A DNA stretch of 64,000 bases from Streptomyces triculaminicus. GTDB lineage: Bacteria > Actinomycetota > Actinomycetes > Streptomycetales > Streptomycetaceae. The notes below the pieces were generated by a model. The model was not told where the DNA came from and made no database searches. It worked only from the letters and a program-made list of their open reading frames with translations. Position numbers and translations under genes: made by a program. The stretch lies in contig NZ_JAFMOF010000002.1 in assembly GCF_017349075.1 (NCBI RefSeq), forward strand, positions 62,001-126,000. Direction: 5' to 3'. Position 1 is the stretch's first letter; each line of letters starts with the position of its first letter. Positions 53,963 to 62,366 of this stretch are shown here, piece by piece.

Positions 53963-54859
53963 ATGCCGCACCTTCCCGATGTCGTGTTGTGGTCCGTACC
54001 CGCCTTCATCCTGCTCACCGCCCTGGAGTTGGTGAGCTACCGGCTGCACCCCGACGACCGCTCCGAGGGCTACGAGGCCAAGGACGCGGCGACCAGCATC
54101 GGCATGGGGCTGGGCAGCCTCCTCTTCGACGCGCTCTGGAAGATCCCGATCGTGGCGATCTACACGGCCGTCTACGAACTCACCCCCCTGCGCGTGCCCG
54201 TCCTGTGGTGGACGCTGCCGCTGATGCTCCTCGCGCAGGACTTCTTCTACTACTGGTCGCACCGCGGCCACCACGTCGTCAGGGTCCTGTGGGCCTGCCA
54301 CGTGGTGCACCACTCCAGCCGCAAGTTCAACCTGACGACGGCCCTGCGCCAGCCGTGGACGTCGCTGACGGTCTGGCCGTTCTACGTGCCGATGATCGCG
54401 CTCGGCGTGCACCCGGCGGCGGTGGCCTTCTGCTCGTCGGTCAACCTCGTCTACCAGTTCTGGGTGCACACCGAGCGGGTCGGCACACTGCCCCGGCCCG
54501 TGGAGTACGTCCTGAACACCGCCTCCCACCACCGCGTCCACCACGCCTCGCAGGGCGGCTACCTGGACCGCAACTTCGGCGGCATCCTCATCGTCTGGGA
54601 CCGGATGTTCGGCTCGTTCGTCCCCGAGGGGGAGCGCCCGGTCTACGGGCTGACGAAGAACATCGACACCTACAACCCGCTGCGCGTGGCCACCCACGAG
54701 TACGCGGCCATCGCCCGCGACGTCAGGGCGGCGCGCACCTGGCGGGAGCGGGCCGGGCGGGTCTTCCGCGGCCCGGGCTGGCAGCCGCCGTCGGTCTCCC
54801 CGCCGCGCGGGGAGGCCCCGGCCGCCCCGGCCGCCGCCACGAGCGGGCGGGCCGCGTGA
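53963..54859 (+). CDS. Sterol desaturase/fatty acid hydroxylase family protein
   Basis: A 298-residue membrane di-iron enzyme. The histidine boxes HRGHH (about residue 102), HVVHHSS (about 116) and HHRVHHAS (about 195) form the metal site, among four or more hydrophobic helices. The C-terminus is Pro/Ala-rich. It probably hydroxylates or desaturates a lipid. It overlaps the YhhN-like gene by four bases, which suggests a shared role in (ether/plasmalogen-like) lipid metabolism; this is inference from the families. Confidence 0.9.
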   Translation: MPHLPDVVLWSVPAFILLTALELVSYRLHPDDRSEGYEAKDAATSIGMGLGSLLFDALWKIPIVAIYTAVYELTPLRVPVLWWTLPLMLLAQDFFYYWSHRGHHVVRVLWACHVVHHSSRKFNLTTALRQPWTSLTVWPFYVPMIALGVHPAAVAFCSSVNLVYQFWVHTERVGTLPRPVEYVLNTASHHRVHHASQGGYLDRNFGGILIVWDRMFGSFVPEGERPVYGLTKNIDTYNPLRVATHEYAAIARDVRAARTWRERAGRVFRGPGWQPPSVSPPRGEAPAAPAAATSGRAA

Positions 54860-55617
54860 GAGGGGCCCGCGCGGCCGCGCCGGCCGCGACCGCCGCCGCC
54901 CTGGCCGTGGTGGCGGCCGTGCACCTGGGTGCGCTCCTGGCCGGTGCCACGACCGCCGTGCACATCACCAAGCCGGCCCTGATGCCGCTGCTGGCGGCGT
55001 ACGTCCTGGCGCGCGGCGGCCCGCGGCTGCTCGTGGTGGGCCTGCTCTTCGGGTGCGGGGGCGACACCCTGCTGCAGACCGGCCGGGAGGCCCTCTTCCT
55101 GGTGGGAATGGGCTCCTTCGCCGTCGGGCACGTGTGCTACCTCGTGCTGTTCGCCCGGCACGGCGCCGCGTTCACCCGGCACGGCGCCGGCGCGGCCCGT
55201 ACGTACCGCCTCACGGCCGCCTACGCCGCGGTCTGGGTCTCCGTCCTGGCGCTGCTGTGGGCCGGCCTGGAGGCGGATCTGAGGGTGCCCGTCGCGCTCT
55301 ACAGCCTGCTGCTGACCGTGATGGCGCTGGGCGCGACGAGGGTGGGGCCGTGGGCCGCGGCGGGCGGGGTGCTGTTCCTGCTGTCGGACACGCTCATCGC
55401 CGGCGGCCTGGCCGGCTGGCCGCAGGCGCCGGCACCCCAGTTCTGGATCATGCTCACGTACATCGCCGCGCAGTACCTGGTGGCGCACGGGCTGCTGACC
55501 CACCTGCGGACGGGGGAAGAGCAGACGAAAGGGGCCGGGCGGAAGCCGCCCGGCCCCTTCGCCGCTCGTCGCGGACGTCAGTCCTGGACCGCCGACAGGG
55601 CGTCGACGATGCCGTAG
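54856..55617 (+). CDS. YhhN/TMEM86-family membrane protein (lysoplasmalogenase-like)
   Basis: A 253-residue polytopic protein with about eight hydrophobic helices, including ITKPALMPLLAAYVLA (family hallmark, TKPLxxPLL), DTLLQTGREALFLVGMGSFAVGHVCY and LSDTLIAGG. TMEM86 relatives hydrolyse lysoplasmalogens. The GTG start overlaps the preceding gene. Its last 25 or so codons contain a terminator hairpin and overlap the convergent protease gene by 40 bases; the natural end may have been extended by loss of an earlier stop. Confidence 0.85.
   Translation: MRGARAAAPAATAAALAVVAAVHLGALLAGATTAVHITKPALMPLLAAYVLARGGPRLLVVGLLFGCGGDTLLQTGREALFLVGMGSFAVGHVCYLVLFARHGAAFTRHGAGAARTYRLTAAYAAVWVSVLALLWAGLEADLRVPVALYSLLLTVMALGATRVGPWAAAGGVLFLLSDTLIAGGLAGWPQAPAPQFWIMLTYIAAQYLVAHGLLTHLRTGEEQTKGAGRKPPGPFAARRGRQSWTADRASTMP
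55528..55560. terminator. 12-bp bidirectional hairpin inside the YhhN 3' end
   Basis: AAA, GGGGCCGGGCGG (55531-55542), AAG, then the exact complement (55546-55557) and TT. It sits inside the reading frame of the YhhN gene and downstream of the protease stop. Confidence 0.75.
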
Positions 55618-57134
55618 CCGTAGAAGCTGTTGACGTTCTTGTTGCCGGTGCAGGCGGCCTTCCACTTACCGGTGCCGTCCGGGTCGTACGACGCGGTCGG
55701 GCAGCCGGGGTTCTTGGCCTGGGCCTTCAGGAGCCACTGGATCTCCTGCGGGCTGGACTTGGGGTGGGTGCTCTTCAGCAGCGCCGCCACGCCCGCCACG
55801 TGCGGTCCGGCCATGGACGTGCCCTGCAGGTAGGCCCAGTCGCCGCCCGGCATGGTGGAGAGGATGCCACCCTCCTTGGCCGGGGCGTCGGGCACCTGCA
55901 TGGTGTCGCCGCCGGGGGCCGCGACGTCGACGGCCTTCAGGCCGTAGTTGGAGTAGAACGACTTGGCCGACTTCACGCCGGTGGCCGAGACGGTGACGAC
56001 GCCGGGCAGCTGGGCCGGGACGTCGAGGCAGACCTTGGGGTCGACCGTACGGGCCGGCGGCTTGGAGCCGGTGTCGTTCGGGCTGCCGGTGTCGACGATC
56101 TTGTCGGCGGCCAGGTCGAAGTTGTCGTTGCCCGCGGAGGCGACGTTGACGACGCCCTTGCCCTGGGCGTACTGCGCGGCCCGGCCGACCGCGTCGGCTA
56201 TCGCCTTCTGGTCGGGGTTGTCCGGGCAGTTGAACAGCCACGGGTCGACGTAGTAGCTGTTGTTCGTCACCGAGGCGCCGTGGTCGGCGGCGAAGACGAA
56301 GGCGCAGACGACGCTCTCGGCGTAGAAGAAGCTGTCCTTGGGCGTGCTGACCTTGATGCCGGAGACCTTCACGCCAGGGGCGACACCGGCCACGCCGACG
56401 CCGTTGCGGGCCGCGGCGATGGTCCCGGCCACGTGCGTGCCGTGGTAGTCGGTCTTCGGGTCGAAGGGACGCCACGCGCCGGGCGTGGTGTCGGCCTTGC
56501 CGGAGACGCAGCTGGCGGACTGGTTCGCGGCGAAGTTGGGCGCCAGGTCGGGGTGGGTGTCGTCCACGCCGGTGTCGATGACGGCGACGGTGACGTTCTT
56601 GCTGCCCGGGTTGACCTTGGCGGCCTTGTCGGCGCCGATGGCGGGCAGGTCCCACTGCAGGCCCTCGAGCGGCTCCTTGCCGGTGGCGGCCGAGCGCGCG
56701 GCGAGGGACTTGGCGCCCTCCTTCGAGAGCTTCAGCTTCTCCGGCTTGCCGTACTGGGTGGTGGCCGCCGCCTTCAGCGGGGCGGTGCGGGTGGCGCCGG
56801 CGGACTGCACGCCGGGGACCGCGCGCAGGGCCTTGGCGAACTCCGGGTTCTTGGAGTGCGCGACGACGACGCCGATCTTGTCGTAGGAGACCACGACGGT
56901 GCCGCCGGCCTGCTTGACGGCCTTCTTCACCTTGGTCAGAGTGGCGCGGTCGGTCGCGGTGTTGACCACGTACGACAGCAGCGGACCGTCGGTGGTGGTG
57001 GCCGCCCGCACGGCGGTGACGTCCTGCGGGGCGGCCGAGGCCGCACCGGGCAGGAAGCCGAGCGAGGCGGTGAGCGCCAGCCCGACGGGGGCCGCCAGCA
57101 GGGCGTGCCGGCGTCTGGGACGCAGCTGAGCCAT
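55578..57134 (-). CDS. Secreted subtilisin-like serine protease (S8)
   Basis: A 518-residue extracellular protease. A signal peptide (1-35, LLAAPVGLALTASLGFLPGAASA) is followed by an I9-like propeptide (about 45-120) and a catalytic domain with Asp in VIDTGVDDTHPDL, His in YHGTHVAGTIAA, oxyanion Asn in ASAGNDNFDL and Ser in LQGTSMAGPHVAGVAALL. Extra cysteines (CVSGK, FNCPD, VCLDV, GCP, ACTG) suggest disulfides. It is longer than and distinct from the S8 protease at 12577. The stop lies behind a bidirectional terminator. Confidence 0.93.
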   Translation of the reverse strand: MAQLRPRRRHALLAAPVGLALTASLGFLPGAASAAPQDVTAVRAATTTDGPLLSYVVNTATDRATLTKVKKAVKQAGGTVVVSYDKIGVVVAHSKNPEFAKALRAVPGVQSAGATRTAPLKAAATTQYGKPEKLKLSKEGAKSLAARSAATGKEPLEGLQWDLPAIGADKAAKVNPGSKNVTVAVIDTGVDDTHPDLAPNFAANQSASCVSGKADTTPGAWRPFDPKTDYHGTHVAGTIAAARNGVGVAGVAPGVKVSGIKVSTPKDSFFYAESVVCAFVFAADHGASVTNNSYYVDPWLFNCPDNPDQKAIADAVGRAAQYAQGKGVVNVASAGNDNFDLAADKIVDTGSPNDTGSKPPARTVDPKVCLDVPAQLPGVVTVSATGVKSAKSFYSNYGLKAVDVAAPGGDTMQVPDAPAKEGGILSTMPGGDWAYLQGTSMAGPHVAGVAALLKSTHPKSSPQEIQWLLKAQAKNPGCPTASYDPDGTGKWKAACTGNKNVNSFYGYGIVDALSAVQD

Positions 57135-57741
57135 GGGTTCTCCACATCATCCAGGAAGTCCGCCCGGGCGCATGGGCGCGCGTGGGCGGGTACATGACGA
57201 GTGAAGCTAGCGCCGATCATGGCCCTGGGCAATGAATTCACCCGGAAATCACATCGGAAGGAATTATTCCGCGCCAGATGTGGGCAGTTGGGGGGTCTTG
57301 CGCCCCCTGCGGAACGCTGCTTTCGGGGTAAATTTCAGGGCGAATCTCAAGGTGAATCTCAAGGCAGATCTGAAGGCAGGTCTCAGGGCGAAGTGCCCCC
57401 GCCGCGCAGGGTGTCGATGCTCAGCGGCGCCAGTGGCACCCGGGGCCCGTACCAGCGGCCCGGCGCCACGATCGCGGGCGGACGGCCGGTGCCGACGGCC
57501 GGCACCGGCGCCGTCAACCTGACGCTCCCGAACGGGCGTCGGTCGCCGGGGGACCGGTCGGGAGGTGGGGCAGCGCTCACACCAGGTCAACGAGGGCGGC
57601 GGCGGGCGGTTTTGCCCGGGGCGGCGGCCGCTGCGACATTCGGTGAACCGCCCCCTGTCGCATACTGCGGTGTCGCTCTACGATGCGTGATCCCAGTCAC
57701 AGGCTCGGCTCGCGCTCCGTATTCACCCGTCAGGAGAGACC
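57135..57741. promoter_or_regulatory. 607-base divergent intergenic region
   Basis: No convincing gene is seen. It contains a 12-base tandem repeat array (57327-57386). Near the right end is a possible promoter for the DUF485 gene (TACGAT at 57679-57684 with TGTCGC 18 bases upstream). The AT-rich stretch 57200-57260 is likely the protease promoter. Confidence 0.4.
57327..57386 (+). repeat. Tandem array of five 12-base units
   Basis: Units begin at 57327, 57339, 57351, 57363 and 57375 and follow the pattern GGcrAATCTCAA (for example GGCGAATCTCAA then GGTGAATCTCAA). A sixth, partial unit begins at 57387. It is non-coding by position, although the period of 12 keeps any frame open. Confidence 0.8.
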
Positions 57742-58131
57742 GTGGACTCAGAAGAGGCCGTGGGCACCCCACCGACCACAGCCAAGGGCCCGGACGAGCC
57801 CGTTCGTCCCGCCGTCCCCGCACAGCCCGACCGTTTCACGGACGTACGGAACAGCGAGGAGTTCGGCGAACTGCGCCGCGCGCACCGCTCCTTCGCCTTC
57901 CCGCTCACCGTGGCGTTCATCGCCTGGTACCTGCTCTACGTGCTGCTGTCCAACTACGCGGGCGGCTTCATGGACACCAAGGTGGCCGGCAACATCAACA
58001 TCGCGTTGGTGTTCGGGCTGGCGCAGTTCCTCACCACCTTCCTGATCGCCTGGTGGTACGCGCGGCACGCCGCGGCGAAGATCGATCCGAAGGCCGAGGC
58101 CCTCAAGGCCCGTATGGAGGCGGGGGAATGA
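57742..58131 (+). CDS. DUF485 membrane protein, ActP partner
   Basis: A 129-residue protein with two membrane helices (FPLTVAFIAWYLLYVLLSNYAGGFM and ALVFGLAQFLTTFLIAWWYARHAA) and polar ends. DUF485 proteins (YjcH type) are encoded just before acetate permeases. The GTG at 57742 has AGGAGA five bases upstream. Its stop overlaps the actP ATG by four bases. Confidence 0.9.
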   Translation: MDSEEAVGTPPTTAKGPDEPVRPAVPAQPDRFTDVRNSEEFGELRRAHRSFAFPLTVAFIAWYLLYVLLSNYAGGFMDTKVAGNINIALVFGLAQFLTTFLIAWWYARHAAAKIDPKAEALKARMEAGE

Positions 58132-59777
58132 GCACCAGCACCACCTTGCTGAGCGCCACGGCGCATCCGCTGGCCGCCGGGGGCGCCGGCGAGCACCGCA
58201 CTCTGATCATCACCCTGTTCTCGGTCTTCGTCGCCATCACCCTGGGCATCACGGTCTGGGCCGGCCGGCAGACGAAGGACGCCACCGACTTCTACGCCGG
58301 CGGCCGCTCGTTCACCGGTTTCCAGAACGGCCTGGCCATCTCCGGCGACTACATGTCCGCCGCGTCCTTCCTCGGGATCGCCGGGGCCATCTCCCTCTTC
58401 GGGTACGACGGATTCCTGTACTCCATCGGCTTCCTGGTCGCCTGGCTGGTGGCGCTGCTGCTCGTCGCCGAGCCGCTGCGCAACTCCGGCCGCTTCACCA
58501 TGGCCGACGTGCTCGCCCACCGCCTCCGCCAGCGGCCCGTGCGCACCGCCGCCGGCACCTCCACCATCGTCGTCTCGATCTTCTACCTGCTCGCCCAGAT
58601 GGTCGGCGCCGGCGCCCTGGTGGCCCTGCTGCTGGGCGCCACCGGCGAGGGGTCGCGGCGCTGGATCATCGCCCTGGTCGGCCTGGTGATGGTGCTCTAC
58701 GTGACCATCGGCGGGATGAAGGGCACCACCTGGGTGCAGATCGTCAAGGCGGTGCTGCTCATCGCGGGCACCCTGCTGATCACCGTGCTGGTGCTCAACA
58801 AGTTCCACTGGAACCTCTCCACGCTCCTGGGCCGCGCCGCCGAGGCGAGCGGCAAGGGCGGCGCGTTCCTGGAGCCCGGCCTGCAGTACGGCAAGGACGG
58901 AACCTCCAAGCTCAACTTCGTCTCGCTCGGCCTGGCGCTCGTCCTGGGCACCGCCGGACTGCCGCACATCCTGATCCGCTTCTACACGGTGCCCACCGCC
59001 CAGGCCGCCCGTAAGTCGGTCAACTGGGCGATCGGCATCATCGGCGCCTTCTACCTGATGACCATCGCCCTCGGCTTCGGGGCGGCGGCCCTGGTCGGGC
59101 CCAAGGCGATCACGGCCTCCAACGAGTCCGGCAACACCGCGGCCCCGCTGCTCGCCCAGGAGGTCGGCGGCGGCGCCGGATCCACCGGCGGAGCGATTCT
59201 GCTCGCCGTGATCTCGGCCGTCGCCTTCGCCACCATCCTCGCCGTGGTCGCGGGCCTGACCCTCGCCTCCTCCGCGTCCTTCGCCCACGACCTGTGGGCC
59301 AACGTCATCCGGCGCGGGAAGACGAGTGAGAAGGAGGAGATCCTCACCGCCAAGATCGCCGCCGTCGTCATCGGCGCGATCTCCATCGCGCTGGGCATCT
59401 TCGCCCACCGGCTCAACGCCGCCGCCCTGGTGGCCCTCGCCTTCGCCGTCGCGGCCTCGGCCAACCTCCCCACGATCCTCTACAGCCTCTTCTGGAAGCG
59501 CTTCACCACCCAGGGCGCGCTGTGGTCGATCTACGGCGGGCTGATCTCCTCGGTCACCCTCGTGATCCTCTCGCCCGTGGTCTCCGGCAACCCCAAGGCG
59601 CTCTTCCCGGGCCTCGCCTTCGACTACTTCCCGCTCGGCAACCCCGGGCTGGTCTCCATCCCGCTCGGTTTCCTGCTCGGCTGGGCCGGGTCGCTGCTGT
59701 CCCGTCCCGCGCCGGACCAGGAGCGCAAGTACGCCGAACTCGAGGTCCGCTCCCTCACCGGCTACGGCGCGCACTGA
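58128..59777 (+). CDS. actP: Cation/acetate symporter ActP
   Basis: A 549-residue sodium:solute symporter with about 13 helices. TDFYAGGRSFTGFQNGLAISGDYMSAASFLGIAGAI near the start and TAGLPHILIRFYTVPTAQAARKSV in the middle are typical of ActP. It carries acetate (and perhaps glyoxylate or pyruvate) into the cell. It is translationally coupled to the DUF485 gene and ends in a hairpin at 59798. No acetyl-CoA synthetase gene is adjacent. Confidence 0.93.
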   Translation: MSTSTTLLSATAHPLAAGGAGEHRTLIITLFSVFVAITLGITVWAGRQTKDATDFYAGGRSFTGFQNGLAISGDYMSAASFLGIAGAISLFGYDGFLYSIGFLVAWLVALLLVAEPLRNSGRFTMADVLAHRLRQRPVRTAAGTSTIVVSIFYLLAQMVGAGALVALLLGATGEGSRRWIIALVGLVMVLYVTIGGMKGTTWVQIVKAVLLIAGTLLITVLVLNKFHWNLSTLLGRAAEASGKGGAFLEPGLQYGKDGTSKLNFVSLGLALVLGTAGLPHILIRFYTVPTAQAARKSVNWAIGIIGAFYLMTIALGFGAAALVGPKAITASNESGNTAAPLLAQEVGGGAGSTGGAILLAVISAVAFATILAVVAGLTLASSASFAHDLWANVIRRGKTSEKEEILTAKIAAVVIGAISIALGIFAHRLNAAALVALAFAVAASANLPTILYSLFWKRFTTQGALWSIYGGLISSVTLVILSPVVSGNPKALFPGLAFDYFPLGNPGLVSIPLGFLLGWAGSLLSRPAPDQERKYAELEVRSLTGYGAH

Positions 59778-59797
59778 CCCCTCGCGGACGACCCGTC

Positions 59798-59832
59798 GCC
59801 CGGGCCTTCAACGAAGTGTTGAAGGTCCGGGC
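59798..59832. terminator. 15-bp hairpin after actP
   Basis: GCCCGGGCCTTCAAC (59798-59812) pairs with 59818-59832 with one G-T mismatch around a GAAGT loop. Confidence 0.75.
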
Positions 59833-59892
59833 GATCGCGTACGCTGCGGAGTTATTGAACGACTGTTCCAGTCCGCGGGAGGGGCCCACACC

Positions 59893-60882
59893 GTGCTCAT
59901 CGACACCTACGGGCGCGTCGCCACGGACCTGCGCGTCTCCCTGACCGACCGGTGCAACCTCCGCTGCACCTACTGCATGCCCGAAGAGGGCCTCGCCTGG
60001 CTCGCCAAGCCCGACCTGCTCACCGACGACGAGATCGTCCGCCTCGTCTCCGTCGCCGTCACCTCCCTCGGCGTCACCGAGGTCCGCTTCACCGGCGGAG
60101 AACCCCTGCTGCGCCCCGGCCTGGTCTCCATCGTCGAGCGCTGCGCCGCCCTCGCCCCCCGCCCCCGGCTGTCGCTGACCACCAACGGCATCGGCCTGGC
60201 CCGCACCGCCGGCGCCCTCAAGGCCGCGGGCCTGGACCGGGTCAACGTCTCCCTCGACACCCTGCGCCCCGACGTCTTCGCCACCCTCACCCGCCGCAGG
60301 CGCCACCAGGACGTCCTCGACGGCCTGGCCGCCGCCCGCGCCGCCGGGCTGACCCCCGTGAAGGTCAACGCCGTGCTGATGCCCGGCCACAACGACGACG
60401 AGGCGCCGGACCTGCTCGCCTGGGCGCTGGAGAACGACTACGAACTGCGCTTCATCGAGCAGATGCCGCTCGACGCCCAGCACGGCTGGACGCGCGACGG
60501 CATGATCACCGCCGATGAGATCCTGGCGAGCCTGCGCACCCGCTTCGCCCTCACCCCCGAGGGCGACGCCGCCCGCGGCTCCGCCCCCGCCGAGCGCTGG
60601 CTCGTCGACGGCGGCCCCGGGCGCGTCGGCGTCATCGGCTCGGTCACCCGGCCCTTCTGCGGGGCGTGCGACCGCACCCGGCTGACGGCGGACGGCCAGG
60701 TGCGCACCTGCCTCTTCGCCCGCGAGGAGTCCGACCTGCGCGGCGCGCTCCGCGCGGGCGCGCCGGACGAGGAGATCGCGGACCTGTGGCGGACGGCCAT
60801 GTGGGGCAAGAAGGCCGGCTCGGGCCTGGACGACCCCGCCTTCCTCCAGCCGAGCCGGCCCATGTCGGCGATCGGCGGCTGA
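59893..60882 (+). CDS. moaA: GTP 3',8-cyclase MoaA
   Basis: A 329-residue radical-SAM enzyme for the first step of molybdenum cofactor synthesis. The SAM cluster motif is DRCNLRCTYC (C21, C25, C28). VRFTGGEPLLRPG and LTTNGIGLARTA follow. The C-terminal cluster cysteines are in RPFCGACDRTRLTADGQVRTCLF, and the protein ends in the essential Gly-Gly. The start is GTG 59893. The last codons lie in the first unit of a 25-base tandem repeat. No other moa genes are in the window. Confidence 0.95.
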   Translation: MLIDTYGRVATDLRVSLTDRCNLRCTYCMPEEGLAWLAKPDLLTDDEIVRLVSVAVTSLGVTEVRFTGGEPLLRPGLVSIVERCAALAPRPRLSLTTNGIGLARTAGALKAAGLDRVNVSLDTLRPDVFATLTRRRRHQDVLDGLAAARAAGLTPVKVNAVLMPGHNDDEAPDLLAWALENDYELRFIEQMPLDAQHGWTRDGMITADEILASLRTRFALTPEGDAARGSAPAERWLVDGGPGRVGVIGSVTRPFCGACDRTRLTADGQVRTCLFAREESDLRGALRAGAPDEEIADLWRTAMWGKKAGSGLDDPAFLQPSRPMSAIGG

Positions 60883-60939
60883 GCCCGTATCGGCGATCGG
60901 TGGCGAGCCGCGTATCGATGATCGGCGGCTGAGGTCCGC
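60865..60939 (+). repeat. Three 25-base tandem units at the moaA 3' end
   Basis: Units 60865-60889, 60890-60914 and 60915-60939 each start TCGrygATCGGyGGC and are near-identical. The first contains the moaA C-terminal codons (SAIGG and stop), so the array looks like repeated duplication of the gene's end. Confidence 0.75.
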
Positions 60940-60956
60940 GGGCCACGCACCGGCTG

Positions 60957-61178
60957 TCAGCCGCTGCGGTTCTCCCACTCCTCGAGCGTCACCACGTCCT
61001 TGAGGAAACCGCGCAGCGCCAGGAAGTTGGACAGGTGCTCACGGTGTTCGTCGCACGCGAGCCACGTCTTGCGCCGCTCGGGCGTGTGCAGCTTGGGGTT
61101 GTTCCACGCGAGCACCCACACCGCTGCGGCACGGCAGCCCTTGGCGGAGCAGATCACGGCGGTTTCGGGGGAGTTCAC
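60957..61178 (-). CDS. Small conserved protein with Cys/His cluster
   Basis: A 73-residue protein with CSAKGCRAAAVWVLAW and WLACDEHREHLSNFLALRGFLKDV. The two C-x4-C and C-x2-H elements could form one zinc site. It is a conserved small actinobacterial protein as far as I recall, with unknown function. ATG 61178 follows AAGGTTTACGGTG without a strong ribosome site. It is convergent with moaA. Confidence 0.78.
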   Translation of the reverse strand: MNSPETAVICSAKGCRAAAVWVLAWNNPKLHTPERRKTWLACDEHREHLSNFLALRGFLKDVVTLEEWENRSG

Positions 61179-61383
61179 ACCGTAAACCTTACGTGGACAC
61201 GGCGACGCCGGGCAGCCACGGGGGGAGCCGCCCGGCGTCGGTCTGTCGCTCCGACGGGGGATGCGGAGCGCCTACGAAGTATGTCACGGGGGGCCCGGCC
61301 GGGGGCACCGATCCACATGATTGATCTGAGGTTTTCTTGAGCTTGTCACACCGCTCGTGAGGCATCCGCCCGGAAGCGGAGGC

Positions 61384-61758
61384 TCACTGCTTGTCGGGTC
61401 CTTGATCAGGTCCGGGGGAGCGATCGGCTTCCGGGACGGATTCCGCCCCGGCCGCCGGGGAGCCCGCCGTCAGCACCGGCCTGGTGGGCGCCGGAACGAA
61501 CGTACCCGGCAGTGAAGGGGCGTTCTCCCGGCCCGCGTTGGCTATCACGACGGCCACGTACGGCAGCGCCGCGCCCAGGATCAGGGTGCCCACCGCCACG
61601 TAGCGCTCGATGTTCCACAGGATCACGGTCAGCACCACCGAGAGCGTGCGGATGCCCATGGAGATCACATAGCGTCGCTGCCGCCCGCGGACGTCCTCCG
61701 CCAGGCCCTGACGGGCTCCGGTGATCCGGAAGACCTCGTTACCGCCCAGCTTCCGCAT
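61384..61758 (-). CDS. DUF3099 membrane protein
   Basis: A 124-residue protein starting MRKLGGNEVFRITGARQGL, with two membrane helices (SMGIRTLSVVLTVILWNIERY and AVGTLILGAALPYVAVVIANAG) and a Pro/Ala/Asp-rich tail. The RGRQRRYVISMGIRT segment is the DUF3099 hallmark. An upstream ATG at 61809 is possible, but the family begins near 61758. Function unknown. Confidence 0.83.
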   Translation of the reverse strand: MRKLGGNEVFRITGARQGLAEDVRGRQRRYVISMGIRTLSVVLTVILWNIERYVAVGTLILGAALPYVAVVIANAGRENAPSLPGTFVPAPTRPVLTAGSPAAGAESVPEADRSPGPDQGPDKQ

Positions 61759-61980
61759 CACGTTCCACCACCCGACTGCCGCGCCGACGCCCCTCGGGCT
61801 TCTACGCATCCCACGTTACGCCGCGCCCGGTCCCCGGACGAGACCGGGTCGTCCACCCGGTGGCTTGCCCGAAGGCGCCCGACGTGCGCTCACGGCGTAC
61901 GGACGACTCCGGCGTGCGCCGTAGGAGCGGCCGACCCACAATGGCGGAGCACGCCACATCGCCAAGAACGAGGAGGCGGC

Positions 61981-62259
61981 ATGGACTGGCTGTGGGCAAT
62001 CATCGTCGGCCTGGTCCTGGGCCTGATCGCCAAGGCGATCATCCCGGGCAAGCAGCAGATCCCGCTCTGGCTCACGCTCCTCTGCGGCCTGGCCGGCAGC
62101 CTGCTCGGCAACTGGGCCGCCGGCGCGCTGGGCGTCGAGCACACCAAGGGCATCGACTGGATCCGGCACGCGCTGCAGCTCATCGGCGCGATCATCATGG
62201 TCGCCCTCGGCAACCGGCTGTGGGTGGCCACCCGGGGCAAGAAGCACCGCGTCGGCTGA
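61981..62259 (+). CDS. GlsB/YeaQ/YmgE family stress membrane protein
   Basis: A 92-residue protein with three hydrophobic helices: WLWAIIVGLVLGLIAKAII, LWLTLLCGLAGSLLGNWAAG and LQLIGAIIMVALGNRLWV. The IVGLxxGxxAKxIxPG start and GxxGxxxG centre are typical of the transglycosylase-associated (YeaQ) family. It has a purine-rich ribosome site (GAGGAGG just upstream) and ends before a strong hairpin. Role: probable envelope stress. Confidence 0.88.
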   Translation: MDWLWAIIVGLVLGLIAKAIIPGKQQIPLWLTLLCGLAGSLLGNWAAGALGVEHTKGIDWIRHALQLIGAIIMVALGNRLWVATRGKKHRVG

Positions 62260-62289
62260 CCCACGCCATCCCATGAGGCGGTCGCGAAA

Positions 62290-62328
62290 CGAGGCGGCCG
62301 GTGCGCGATGCGCGCACCGGCCGCCTCG
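62290..62328. terminator. 18-bp perfect hairpin between convergent genes
   Basis: Arms 62290-62307 and 62311-62328 are exact complements around an ATG loop, shared by the YeaQ-like gene and tyrS. Confidence 0.88.
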
Positions 62329-62366
62329 GAGTTCCGGCGGAAGGATTCCGGCGGAAAAGCGGGGGA

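Noticed and set aside
57232..57522. Possible 96-residue protein containing four-residue repeats (NLKV, NLKA, DLKA, GLRA).
   Set aside because: The repeats follow from the 12-base DNA tandem array. No ribosome site; N- and C-terminal parts have no coding character.
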